Assembly (NCBI GenBank): GCA_963971425.1
Contig: OZ020514.1
Coordinates: forward strand, 24,974,602 to 25,038,601
Reading direction: 5' to 3'
Length of the DNA stretch: 64,000 nucleotides
DNA from: Bryoerythrophyllum caledonicum
Lineage: Eukaryota; Streptophyta; Bryopsida; Pottiales; Pottiaceae
Under the pieces are notes generated by a model, which saw nothing but the letters and a program-made list of their open reading frames with translations, was not told the DNA's origin and made no database searches. Numbering within the stretch: the stretch's first letter is position 1; the number at the start of each line of letters is the position of its first letter. Shown here piece after piece: positions 46,251 through 57,115 of the stretch. The translations under genes were made by a program, and so were the position numbers.

Positions 46251-47218
46251 CGGGTAGGGTTTATATGAAGTGATGATTATTGTTGTTTAGGTTGTTTAAC
46301 ACGTAGAGTCAGAAACGGCTGTGCGCGGAGGACGGACGTGAACGAGGAGGGAGACGTGCAACAAAGGAGTTCGATTTCTCACTATTAAAAGTAAGTGCAC
46401 ACATTCATGTAGAAATGCATCTTCTTGAATTGCTTTTGATATGTCTTGTTTGGTGGAATTTTTTTTGGTAGTGTTATTTTTTCTGTAGTGGTATTTTCTG
46501 TGGTGGTATTTTTTGTTTGGTGATGTTTACTATGGTGAGATTTTTTTGTGTCTGCATTGCTTTTTATACATGTATTATCTTGTGGAATTGGTGGTATTTT
46601 CTGGTCAAAGAGGCAATGTGGCCACTAATTTGGTTTATGTTTGTATTAGAATACATTGTGAGTGTGTGTGTTGATTTAAATGTTCAATGTGTTGCTTTGT
46701 GTTTAGGTGTGTTGAATTATTGTGATTATGTTGCGTCACATTCTGTTTGCATGTTGTTTTTTATTTTGTTTTGGTGCTCAATGCGTGTTGAGTGTGTGTG
46801 TTCAGGTTTGGTGTTTTGAGATAGAGTTATTGGTTGATTGATTGTGTGTGTTCAGGTTTGGTGTTTTGAGATAGAGTTATTGGTTGAGTGATTGTGTGTG
46901 TTTAGGTTGGGTTACTTGTGTTTGTATTGATGTTTTGTGTCGTTTTTTCTTCATATAATACAGTTTGTCTTCATGATGGATTAGTTCATAGAGTTTGTAA
47001 TATGGTTTGTGAGGAGGTTCTTCTTCTAATAGTTTGGAATGTTATTCTTCTTGCAAGACATCAAGTTCAAGCAGAATATTACTGTTGTTAAAGGTTATAA
47101 GCAATGGCTGAAAGGTAAAATCCATACTCTTGCCTAGGAGCCCTAAATCCTACGCCTTAAGTATCATATGACGGAAGACAAATCGGCTCAAGTATTAATA
47201 AAATCAGCATGTCGGTCA
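46251..47218. repeat. Right-arm inner sequence, GT-rich
   Basis: T/G-rich counterpart of the CA-rich stretch of the left arm, with a duplicated 53-bp unit (TGTGTTCAGGTTTGGTGTTT repeated at about 46797 and 46848). A 100-codon hydrophobic frame at 46517-46819 is an effect of composition. No gene accepted. Confidence 0.65.
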
Positions 47219-47552
47219 ACACACTTTAGCTCAAGCTGAGCTAAAGTGTGGCCAATATCGCACAGTGTTGGCTCCACTTTAGCTTGAGTCGAGCTAAAGC
47301 GCGGCCAAAGATGCATTAGACTAGTACACTCTTGTTCGACTAGAGCGAAAATGTACAGGACCAATGCATCCTTGTTCGCACTTTAGCTTGACTCGAGCTA
47401 AACTGTATAAACTTAGTGCCTCTTTGGTCGCGCTAAAGCCCGACTCGAGCTAAAGTGACCTTACTATCTACTCTCAAATCCAGTCTCTTGAAGAAAAGAC
47501 CTCAAAATTCATCTAAGACAACACACTTTACCTCGAATCGAGGTAAAGTGTG
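47219..47552. repeat. Palindrome cluster, right arm
   Basis: About seven palindromes in 330 bp: about 47222, 47274, 47336 (weak), 47383, 47430 and 47525-47551, the last with the variant arm CACTTTACCTC and centre GAATC, matching the ACCTC variant at 36416 in the left arm. Most others have the TTTAGCTC-type arm with single mismatches. Confidence 0.9.
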
Positions 47553-47919
47553 AAACAAATCAACTAAACGACAAACCAAACACCACTACTTACGGAGCTA
47601 TTAACATGGCAGAAGTCCAATTCACCGATGACACCGATGAAACAAAGAATTCTGCTCGTTTCTGCTTCCCGTGCAATTTTTGAATTAAGCATGAATTTGC
47701 TCACCGATCCAACCACTTGAGAACCATACTATTAAAGGTTTGTGAGTGATTGCATCGGTGAATTAGTTGTTGCTCGATTTATAAGATTGCAAGGGAATAG
47801 GTACAAGTAGAATCATTGTGTGTATCAATGCTCGTCTCAGTCAGAGAGTCAATGTATGCTAATCGGATGATTGCATATCGTAGCAAAACTGTACAACTAT
47901 ACTACGTACTGTAGTCACA

Positions 47920-49250
47920 CTTTTGCTCGAGCCGAGGTAAAGATGAAGCATTAGCTTGAATACAACCATGTTAACCGTCGTGTAATCGCAGAAAGGTATC
48001 TCAACTCATGTCTACTTCTCGTGCAGCTTCATGTATCGTGCATGAACTTCAGTCCCGTTCCAACCACTTGAGAACCTCGAAGCCCGAGGTTTATGAGTGA
48101 TTGGATCGGTTCGTAAGCTTTTCCACGGTTTAGGGAGTTGCACAACAATTTCACGCGAGTTGATTCATAGGGTCTGCTGAAGTTCTTCGAAATATCTGTC
48201 TAAACGTTAATAAATTGTACTGACCACCTAAGTAATTAATCACACTTTAGCTTGAGTCAAGGTAAAGATGAAGCATTAGCTTGAATTCAACAAAGTCAAC
48301 CGTCGTGTAATTGCAGTCTAGTATCTCAACTCATGTCTACTTTTTGTTCATCTCTCAACATGCATGAGCTTCAGTCCCGTTCCAACCACTTGAGAACCTT
48401 GATTAGTGAGATTCGTGAGTGATTGGATCTGTTTATAAGCTTTTCCATGGTTTAAGGGAGTTGCACTATAAGTTGACGCGAGTTGATTCATAGGGTCTGC
48501 TGAAGTTCTTCGAAATATCTGTCTAAACGTTAATAAATAGAACTGACCAACTAAGTAATTGGTCACACCCTAGCTCGAGTCGAGCTAAAGATGAAGCATT
48601 AGCTAAAAACAACAATGTTAACCGTCGTGTAATTGCAATCTAGTATCTCAACTCATGTCTACTTCTCGTTCACCTCTTATAAATCGTGCATGAGCTTCAG
48701 TCCCACTCCAACCACTTGAGAACCTCGAAGCATGAGGTTTGTGAGAGATTGGAACGATTCGTAAGCTTTTCCACGGTTTTGGGAGTTGAACAAGAAGTAG
48801 GCATGAATTGAATAAAAGGGTTTAGAGAAGTTTTTCAAATGACTATATTTTGTTGTAGAGTATTACTGACATACTTTGTACTTGGTTACACTTTAACTCG
48901 AGTCGAGCTAAAGATGAAGCATTAGCTTAAATTCAGCAATGTTTAACGTCATGTATTCTTTGCTTGGTATCTCAACTCATGTCTACTTCTCGTGAAACTT
49001 CCTGAATCGTACATGAGCTTGAGTGCCGTTCCAACCACTTGAGAACCTCAAAGCATGGGATTCGTGAGTGATTGGATCGGTGTGTAAGCTTTTCCACGGT
49101 TGGAGGAGTTGCACGAGAAGTAGACATGAGTTGATTAATTGGGTCCAGCAAAGTTTATCAAATGACTACAGAATGTTGCAAAGTATTACTGACATACTTT
49201 GTATTTGGGTACACTTTAGCTCAAGTCGAGCTAAAGTGTAACTTGTCCAA
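47920..49250 (+). repeat. Five ~320-bp tandem repeats upstream of the right ParB/methyltransferase gene
   Basis: Palindromes recur at about 47928, 48239, 48563, 48890 and 49209, a period of 311-327 bp. Each is followed by AAGATGAAGCATTAGCT, CAACTCATGTCTACTT, CAACCACTTGAGAACC, then GTGAGTGATTGGATC and AGCTTTTCCA. The last unit ends about 100 bp before the start codon at 49326, and its palindrome has the full CACTTTAGCTC-type arms. The arrangement suggests a promoter-proximal array of binding sites (inference). Confidence 0.9.
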
Positions 49251-50786
49251 CTTATTTGGATGATCAATTCAACAATCTAATATTTGTGCTCGATTTCGTA
49301 TGCGGGCAGAAGTGAGAGGGACAGGATGGTGACTCAACTGCAACACTTCTTCTAGCAAAAGCCAGTTGACCTTGATGATGACGATGGAGGCGACAACAAC
49401 CAGTTGGATTGCTGGGAGCTCAAGGATCCAACAATGACATTGAAGTGGATGCTTCTCTGGGCCCCCTATACGGATAATCTTGTGTTAGATCAAACCTTTG
49501 CTGGTGATGTCGTTGATCTCCAGCACATCGACTATACGACCAGGATTACTGATGTAGTCCATGAAGATAACGAGCACGTTATGTTGTCGTGTGTGACAAC
49601 TATTGAGTCCATAGAGCCTTATATGATTACTATTGTAGTGAACAATGTTGTATCTCCCTTCACTATTGACGGCTGTGTTGATTCACTTAGGGCGTCCAAA
49701 TTTGAGGAAGTAGTGGCTCAGGTCGACCACAAAATCTCACTAAAGAAATGGGAGACTAGTAGTGGTCAGCCGCTTAAAGCAAAGGCTGTAGCCAATGAAC
49801 TCCGCGTCATTCTATCGAGAATGAATACCTTTGCCGCTCTAGAGAAGGCAAAGACAATCGCGGATAGGCGCCCAATATCGATTTCGATAGTTTTGGAGGC
49901 CGGGACCAGTAGCCAAGAGTTGAGTCAAGCGTCGGTACTGGTTAGAACATTAGGGGCAAGAACAAGTCGAAGCACCCTGCGTAACATGTTGTCTGCTTCC
50001 CCCGTCAAGAAGCGCTCAGTTGCTAAGAAGCCAGAGAGCTCTTTAAGGAAGTAGACGAAGCTCGTATCAGAGGAGGAGTTGGCCAATTCGATGGCCTCTG
50101 CACTCTCGGAGCTCCCTTTTGCGCTCGGGTACGAAGAGACAGTCGACTACACCATCGTCCTGGAGGTTTACCAGAAATTATGGACGGAGTGTCAGGGGTT
50201 CTTCTTCCTTGGAGATAGAGAGAAGAAGTTCAAGCTCGACGTGATGAGGCTGAATAATGCACCGCCGGAGTGGACGATCCGTGCATTCAAACCTAGGGGA
50301 ATGAAGGAGTTGATGCATTATTACATCGAAATGATCGACAAGACGTAGAAGCAGACTCTCTATGTCATGCCCAAGTTTGATGTTTTGCCAACAAAGGTTG
50401 AGGACATCAGCGACTGCGACTTCTTTATCATCATTGGCCAGCATAGCGTTGCAGCATCAAAGGCGATGATAAACGGCAACGTCTCGGAGATAATCAAAAA
50501 GCACTTCCAAACCTAACAGTGTTTCATTGTCTGGAAGGAGGATCCGGAGAAGCTGAGGAAGATTTCCGCGTGTTATAATTTCGTGAATCACTTGGTCTAG
50601 TTCAAGTCGACGTGGGCAACCAATATCCTTGGCTCTCGAGCATTGTGGATCCACACGGGGAGACCAATGCGGAACTACTCCGCCACAGGCATTCGCAGGT
50701 CTCACAAGTCAGGTCGGAGAACGACACTGGAGATTGCCAATAACAAGAAGTTTGAGGTTATATTTTCAAACCAAGCTCAAACAATT

Positions 50787-50910
50787 TAGCTCGAGTCGAG
50801 CTAACGTGCAAGTTTGCACTGTATCTATATAGTGTTGTAAATAGATTCAAATTGCTTATATTGTATACTCTCAGATTGCAAACTTAACACGACTCGAGCT
50901 AACTTGCAAT
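50787..50910. repeat. Two GANTC palindromes in an intron, right arm
   Basis: About 50788-50814 (AATTTAGCTC, centre GAGTC) and about 50879-50907 (GCAAACTTAACAC, centre GACTC, arm with AGCTAACTTGC on the right). They occupy the same intron as 31376 and 31471 in the left arm, in mirrored order. Confidence 0.85.
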
Positions 50911-52365
50911 TTTTCGGACCCTACTTGATTTGTTAATCTTCTACTCTAATGATAAAATGATTCGACCCGTTTTGTGTTATGTGCAACAATTTCTTAATGC
51001 GGTTCGTGAGCGCTTCGCAATGATCGACGTTGCGAAGAGCCAGGCAGAGCTCAAGAAGGCCGGAAAGGAAAAGGGGCTCTTGATTACAAACGAGGTGAAT
51101 ATCATCACCGCGTCAGATGAGACATTCAAGCTCTGGTCAAATGTCATTTCTTCGGCGGCGTTGGGCGACCTCATCAACGTCGATTCGACTTCAACGCCCT
51201 TGGCAAAGCTCAAGGACGCCAAGTCTTGGGTCTCGGAGAATGATGGAGTACTTATGCGCGAGTTCTTCAAGTTTTTTGGCAACATGACCGAGGGCGATCA
51301 CACGAAAATGTGTAAGCACATTCTCAATTGATCAGGGCCATCGCGGAAACTACCTTATCCCAAGGTGGTTGTGAAGTAGCCGATTTATGTACTGAAGGAT
51401 TGCTACACCGCCCGGGATTGGGTCGATTGGAGGAAGAGGAAGGAGGTCGCTCGAATGAAGCTTCAAGTGATCAGGCCGGAGCTGGGCTTCTTCAACAACG
51501 CTGGAGCGTACATTCGAGCCAACTGGCGGAAGTTCAAGAAGGACTACAACGTTTGCAAGGCCTCAAAGCGTGCCCTCGTGGATTGGGGTCCACTGGGTTC
51601 GTACCACGCCAACACGAGGCAGACGCAGTTTTGCAACTGCAAATGTGAAGATCTCTCTCCGTATGCTAAGGAGTTCTTCAGAGTCTTCCTCGATGTGCGG
51701 TCATAGTACATTCGACCATGGGCGCCTTGCACTTCAGTTCGTATAAGGCACAGACAAATTCGCTCGGGACGTGGCCCTCGGATTTGTGGCGCAACCAAGG
51801 TTGCATCGTGAAGTTGGGCATTATCGACTTCCGGGACATTCTTTGTTTCTCTAGGAAGGCAAAGTCGTTGTTGGAGAAGCCCTTCTTCGACGAGTTCATG
51901 ATGATGTTCGCATCGAAAGGACAGCCTCTCCTCACCGATCTTCCAGCCTGGCTCTTCATTTGCGGCGACGAGCAATCCCAACTTCAAGTGAAGGCATTTG
52001 TAGAGGGCCCGTCATTGTGCCATGCGTACGATGTGCTACAGTCGACGTATGTTCTCTCCGAGAATGAGCGCTTGGGGGGATTCGCCCCAAAGAGCAACAA
52101 CCCTCTCGACCCCATTGGCCTCCTTTTCCTCTTCAAAAAAGAGCTCACGTTGATCTCGGCCATGAGGAAGACCTAGGCAGCTCCTGAGTATGTGTTTAGG
52201 GTCAAAGCGTTGCACGTAAAACAAGGTGGTGTACTCAATGAACATGAACGAGCTGAGGATGGAGTTCTTCATCAAAGTCCTGGAACTGTTTTGCAAGAGG
52301 GGCGAGGCAGTAGTCTAGCTGTTTGGCGGGACAAAATTATTAACAGCGAGTGTGGTAAGTTTTCC

Positions 52366-52614
52366 TGCAGTTTAGCTAGAGTCGAGCTAAACTATAGATC
52401 CCTTCTTGACTTCTGCATGAATTGTTTTAGAGAGGGCGATCGTATGCCATTTGGTAGAGTAGCACTTTAGCTCGAGTCGAGCTAAAGTGCCGGCTTAGAC
52501 TTATATGCTTTTGTATAGGTGTTAACAACCGCGTCGTATCCTTTGAAGTTTAAATTGCTGACATTTAGTATCTGTATTTCTTTGCGTTCACTTTAGGTCA
52601 AATCGACCTAATGT
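52366..52614. repeat. Three palindromes in an intron, right arm
   Basis: About 52368-52394 (TTTAGCTAGAGTCGAGC, near-perfect), 52462-52490 (perfect 29 bp, arm GCACTTTAGCTC, centre GAGTC) and about 52590-52616 (CACTTTAGGTC, centre AAATC). They correspond to the intron palindromes at 29841 and 29938 of the left arm. Confidence 0.9.
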
Positions 52615-53610
52615 GTAACTTGTATAATCCAATGGTGTATAGATGCTGGATCTGGAGGCATTCTACATCTTCCACGACACCAATGAGCCAGACCTTGACA
52701 ACGCCGTAGAGGTTGTGTTGACGTTGGATTGGACCGATTTCGTCGTTGGTGCATATCACATCAACAGGGAGATCTTTCCCGAGTTTGGCAAGGGGAAGGG
52801 AAAAGCAAGTGTTGACCTCGTCGATGAGGAGGAGGATGTGGACCCGACCCCCTTAAGTGTGTGCCCCAGCTCAAGCACGACCACTGCGGATGATAAATCT
52901 CCTCAAGACTTCAATGACGCCACTCCGCCAGAGTTTTAGAGCGGCGCTCAATCTAAAGCAGGAGCCACAATCGGTTCCTCACGGCAACGACTCGAGTTCC
53001 CGGAGTTGGATTTGCTAGATATTTCCAACATGCCTCATTCAGCTCCCACCTTGGGCGGGTCATCCGCTTGGCCCGCGGCCAAGAAGAGGAAGGTCGCCTG
53101 TGCGAGCGACCGCTTTCCGTTGGCTTCGGCGAGCAACGCTCAGGACGACAGCACGTTCATCATCCTCGAGAAGAAGCTCAAAGAAGAGGCCACCCAGCGG
53201 AGGTTGATGGAGCAGCGGCTAGCAGAGCGTGACGAGGAGTTGCGGAGCCTGCAGTTGAGGCGTGACAAAGAGATGAAGAGGGACCAACAGTAGAGGCATG
53301 CCGACATGATGCTCTTGCTGGATAGATTGATGGCGGCTAAAATGTCTGTTGTTGCCACGACACCACCCGCAGTTAATGCTGCGATCTCCCAACTTCCCTT
53401 GTGAGCGGAAGAAGGGACTGGAAGTCTATCCGGCAGTTCACTGCTACCGTCTCCGGTGGGTTCCTCCCCCGTCTCTTTAGGGGCTCAATCGCTTCTTATT
53501 CCTCCATCTTTGTCGAACCGCCCCTCTTCTCCTCCAAAGTCGCCCGCTCGGTCGTTATTTGTCGAAGATGTCCCCAGTTCATTGTTAGGTTAGTGTAATG
53601 TAGTTGCGAG

Positions 53611-54027
53611 TGTACTGAGGCAGAACATTTTGTAAATGTCCAATTTTGTACTCCAATTTTTTTATTAATATAACAGTGCTCGCTGAGCACTTCAGCTCGA
53701 CTTGAGCTAAACTGCTTGGCATCTGACAACTCTGCCTTGTATCACTCTTATGTGTGTATCAGCTGATAGTTTGAAGTTGTTGAATTTTCCAGATCTAAGT
53801 TTCGGTGATGATGGAATCGCTCACCCAGTGATAGATGAGGTCGTCCAAACTGTAGTCCCAATTGTAGAAGAGGACGTCCAAGCTTTGGCCGTGCTCATAG
53901 AAGAGGTCAATCATGATTCTGCTATCCCGGAGCCACCTCTTTTTGTCCCGAAATCGGGCCTCCAACTGGTTGGGGGGCATTCGGAACCCCTTGGCAGCAT
54001 GCAGGATTTGTTAAGATTGATGGGGGT
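53611..54027 (+). pseudogene. Linker ORF, right arm, truncated
   Basis: A palindrome relic at about 53688 (arm CAGCTC, centre GACTT) is followed by LLNFPDLSFGDDGIAHPVID at about 53770, the counterpart of the linker ORF at 28143-28560. It stops at about 54028 where G3 begins, so the phosphatase gene that follows in the left unit is missing here. Confidence 0.6.
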
Positions 54028-57000
54028 GTGGGAATCCGTTCCCACAAGGTTCTGGAAGTTAACCATCAAATCCAGCAATAACAAAACAAAATTAGTACTA
54101 GAAGGTTAGAAAGATGGATTAATACAGTAGGAAAGTAGAATGAGCAAATAAGACGAACATGGGGCGGGCAAGTTCCTTACAAACTCTAACGGAATGCTCA
54201 ATCCGGAGGCCCGGATACAACCAGATTCGGCAGAAACCGTCACGACCGGAACATTCCGAAAGTAGCCGGCATCGAAAGTAGCCGAAATCGGAGATATCAT
54301 CATGACTACAACGGCCATCCATACACCAAGAAGAGTATAAGAGCACGAAGCTATTCTTGTCATCTCACACTTCTTTGCTTGTTGTCTTCCTCTTTTCCCT
54401 TGCTTCTTGCCTTCTTGATTCAGTTAGACGGGAAGTGTTTCCGGAAGTGAGGGTTTTGGCGAGGTCTCTGCGTGCAGGTGTGACCGGAGAGGTTGCGAGT
54501 GGATAGTATTTGTGTAGACATGGCCGATGAAGGGGCTGCTCGGGCAACACGAGGTACGACAACGCAGCCGTCGGTGCAGCGGGTAACTCCAATTATATCG
54601 ACAGATCTGGAGGAGCTAGCCGTCCTCGAGCATTACCTCAGCAACATGGGGTGCCGCGGACTGCTCGATGTTGCATGGGGTGTGAGGGATGCAAAGTTGG
54701 TGGTGGAGCTTCTCGGAACCGTGGACAACTAATACAACGTCACGATCCACGCTCACCCCAAAACCTGGGGTCTGCCGGAATGGCAACGCACCTACTCATT
54801 CGCAAGCGGAGACGTGAAGACGGCGGAGCGGAACGACGAGATCTTGGGAGATGAGTTCACAAAGCAAGCCGACCCAAAGGAAGGCTACAGCATCGACGAC
54901 TTGCAACACCAAGACGCCTAGATTGTGGTAAGGTTCTTAAACCCATTTTTCACCCAGAGAAGCCAAAATGGGTGGTGTCTAAATGGGCCACCACCACTCT
55001 AGGGTCGATGAGAGGAAAGTGGAGAGTAGATTGGGCCTCACTTATGAGCGAGATGATCATCCAGATGGTGAAAGGGCTCCAAAAGGTGAAGAAAGCTGCA
55101 ACCCCCCTTCCTTCTTACCTCACTCATCTCTATGCTCAACACGACGTCTTTACGCCGAAGGAGCAAGACGAATACGAAGAGCTGCTGAGCATCCAGACCT
55201 ACGGCGGTCCGAAGCCAACATCCGACGACGAAGGTATGGAGGTCGTCAAAGTTCGAGCACCAGAGTTAATTCCCTAGCCCCGGAAGGAAAGCCGGTCCGT
55301 GCAGAGGGAGTCGACGCCGGGACCCACGTCCTCGAACCCCCCGACGGGTACACAAGAAGCTCAAGAAAACCTAAGGCCCGTCCCTTGTGAAGGTCGTGTG
55401 CTGCCAGCGGAGCCACCGACACTCATAGGAATCACCGGACCAGACCTGATCGAGCTCATCCATCATGTGGGATGGCGAGGTGCTCTCCTATGTCAGTCCG
55501 AGATAAGACATGTGAATATCCTTGAGGGTATTCGGAAGGAGCTGGAGGTGGAGAGGATGGTCGACATATCGACAGCGATCGTGGAGCTCCGGAAGAACAC
55601 ACTTCGACTTCGAGCATTGGAGGATTAGCAGGCGGCCATCATCTGGTGTTGTGACCAATTTGCTAAGAAGTTGGACGAGACATATACAGCTCTAGCGGAA
55701 CCCAAGGTGAAGCGGAAGAAAGCCGAAGATCGGGCAAATGCCTCAACCCACGCCTTAGCCGAGGTAAGATCAGCCCTTTTGTTTCCGGTTGATACTGTCA
55801 ACCAGAGTCTCTTTTTCACCAATCAGCTAGAGAAAGAAGACAAGATGAACAGGGTCCAGATCATCTCGTTCCTCCACGACCATAGCAAGAAGATGGAGAA
55901 GACATGGAGTCAGATTCTAGAGTTGGTGGCAAACATGGCTCCGGAAGGACCAAAGACCTCAAGTACGCAAGCACCAGAGGACCGGTCACTTCCGGTCCGA
56001 GTCCGAACCGCTCCGGATGAAGCCGGACCGTCAAGAGTACATCCGCAGCCTTTCGGAAAGCAGAAGGCAATCATGATCCAACCAGAGACCATTGCACCGA
56101 TAAGCTGGAGTCCCCCTGGTAAACATAACACAAGTACGGACAAGCACTGGACGGAGCTACTTCCCGAGGTAAGTCCGGAAGAGTCACCCTCTCCTATCTA
56201 GCCTACACCTACCCCGCCCTCATCAAGCCACCGGAAGTCAACGCCTCCGCTAGCTCGGCGTTTGATGACGGACCCTCCCAGCCGAGGTGCCAAGTTCGAG
56301 GGCTTTTCTGAAGCGCCGAAGGCTATTGTGGTAGATGCCACCTCCGAACCAACTCCGCCGGCAGCACCACCGGTACCACCTTCTGGATCCGGATCCCCGA
56401 GGACGACGGTAGCTACGACACCCCAACGGAGGAAGACCGGCAAGGGCAAAGCGGAGGCTTCCACGAGGCGTACCAACCCAAGATTCAAGGATGTTGGATC
56501 ACCCCCTTAGATAGTGTTAGATTTAGAATTAGGAGCAACTTAGTGATCAAGGTTAGGTAGCGATTAACGATGGGGCTCAGAGTTGTACCCGGCTACTTAA
56601 CCCAGGAACTAAGGCATTTTGTAAATTTCCGGACTTTAGCGATTTTTCCGGATGTCCAGGATCCGGACCTGGGAATTTCGGATCTAAGATCCACTTTTCC
56701 GGATTTTCTGGGATAGATTCCTTACGTCTAGGGATGAGATCCTCCGGATTTCTTGCGGATAGGATAAGGCTAAGATTAGAAAACTTAGTTAGTACTTAGT
56801 GAATGAGTGTTAGAAAACTCATCATCTTGTTTTCCTTACTTTAAATATATTTTTGGACCTATTACTAAAATTGCTACCTAGTTCTTGTGACGAGAAGTGT
56901 CATCTTTGTGAGGTACGGGGTCCGTTGTGGTAGATATTTGTTGTGAAGTTCTTTTGAAGCGAGTGGTACTTGACTTTACTTGAGAGTGAGCCGCTTGAGA

Positions 57001-57086
57001 TCTACATCGTGAGAACGCCCGAAAGAGCTCGAGTTAAATTGCAAAGGTGTTCCTGGTAACCTCCTGGGTCCGAAAGAAGCCAAAAG
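54028..57086 (+). mobile_element. Gag-like, pol-less retroelement unit G3
   Basis: Sits between the truncated right arm and the motif at 57087. It starts TGTGGGAATCCGTTCCCAC (a small inverted repeat). Plus-strand frames (about 54520-54732, 54972-55277, 55299-55628, 55671-56201, 56262-56510) are hydrophilic and proline- and lysine-rich, with a coiled-coil stretch around 55560-55880, in the style of gypsy gag N-terminal regions. No RT, RNase H or integrase is present. GCGATTAACGATGGGGCTC at 56560-56578 and the following CCCGG-CTAC match the post-integrase region of G2. Broken, with about five interruptions. Terminal repeats were not recognised, so the limits are approximate. It may be a non-autonomous gypsy relative. 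Confidence 0.5.
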
Positions 57087-57115
57087 AACACCATATTCGT
57101 TATATTGGAAGATTT
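57087..57115. repeat. Candidate element-terminus motif (copy 2)
   Basis: AACACCATATT followed by CGTTATATTGG, matching 25913-25941 with two differences over 29 bp. It marks the left edge of the transposase-bearing unit. Confidence 0.45.

Larger units (their letters stand above)
49326..53610 (+). pseudogene. ParB-like / amino-DNA-methyltransferase gene (right arm copy)
   Basis: Starts MVTQLQHFF at 49326. The long frame 49404-50054 includes TLKWMLLWAPYTDNLVLDQT, VVAQVDHKISLKKWETSSGQ and KKRSVAKKPESSLRK. At 50079-50520, PPEWTIRAFKPRGMKELMHY leads to CDFFIIIGQHSVAASKAMIN, the ParB-like box, then ILGSRALWIHTGRP. After an intron with two palindromes (about 50760-50985): AMIDVAKSQAELKKAGKEK, then CKCEDLSPYAKEFFRVFLDV (about 51640) and GALHFSSYKAQTNSLGTWPS, and near 52290 ELFCKRGEAVV followed by LFGGT, a possible SAM motif I. 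Another palindrome-bearing intron (about 52340-52640) precedes the tail with AAKKRKVACAS (NLS-like) and coiled coil RRLMEQRLAERDEELRSLQL. Lesions differ from those of the left copy (TAG at codon 10 here, TGG where the left has a stop at codon 30), so both copies decayed independently from a functional ancestor. Confidence 0.5.
45150..54027. repeat. Right arm of the giant inverted repeat
   Basis: Mirror of 28260-38190 (see there). The inner end is near 45150. The outer end is cut at about 54028 by the start of unit G3, in the linker ORF, so the phosphatase gene expected beyond it is absent. Local differences from the left arm include five instead of about three upstream repeat units and different simple repeats at 45.8-46.9 kb. 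Confidence 0.85.

Noticed and set aside
46517-46819. 100-codon hydrophobic ORF, possible membrane protein
   Set aside because: It lies in GT-rich low-complexity DNA. The mirror stretch in the left arm is CA-rich simple repeat, so hydrophobicity is a composition effect.
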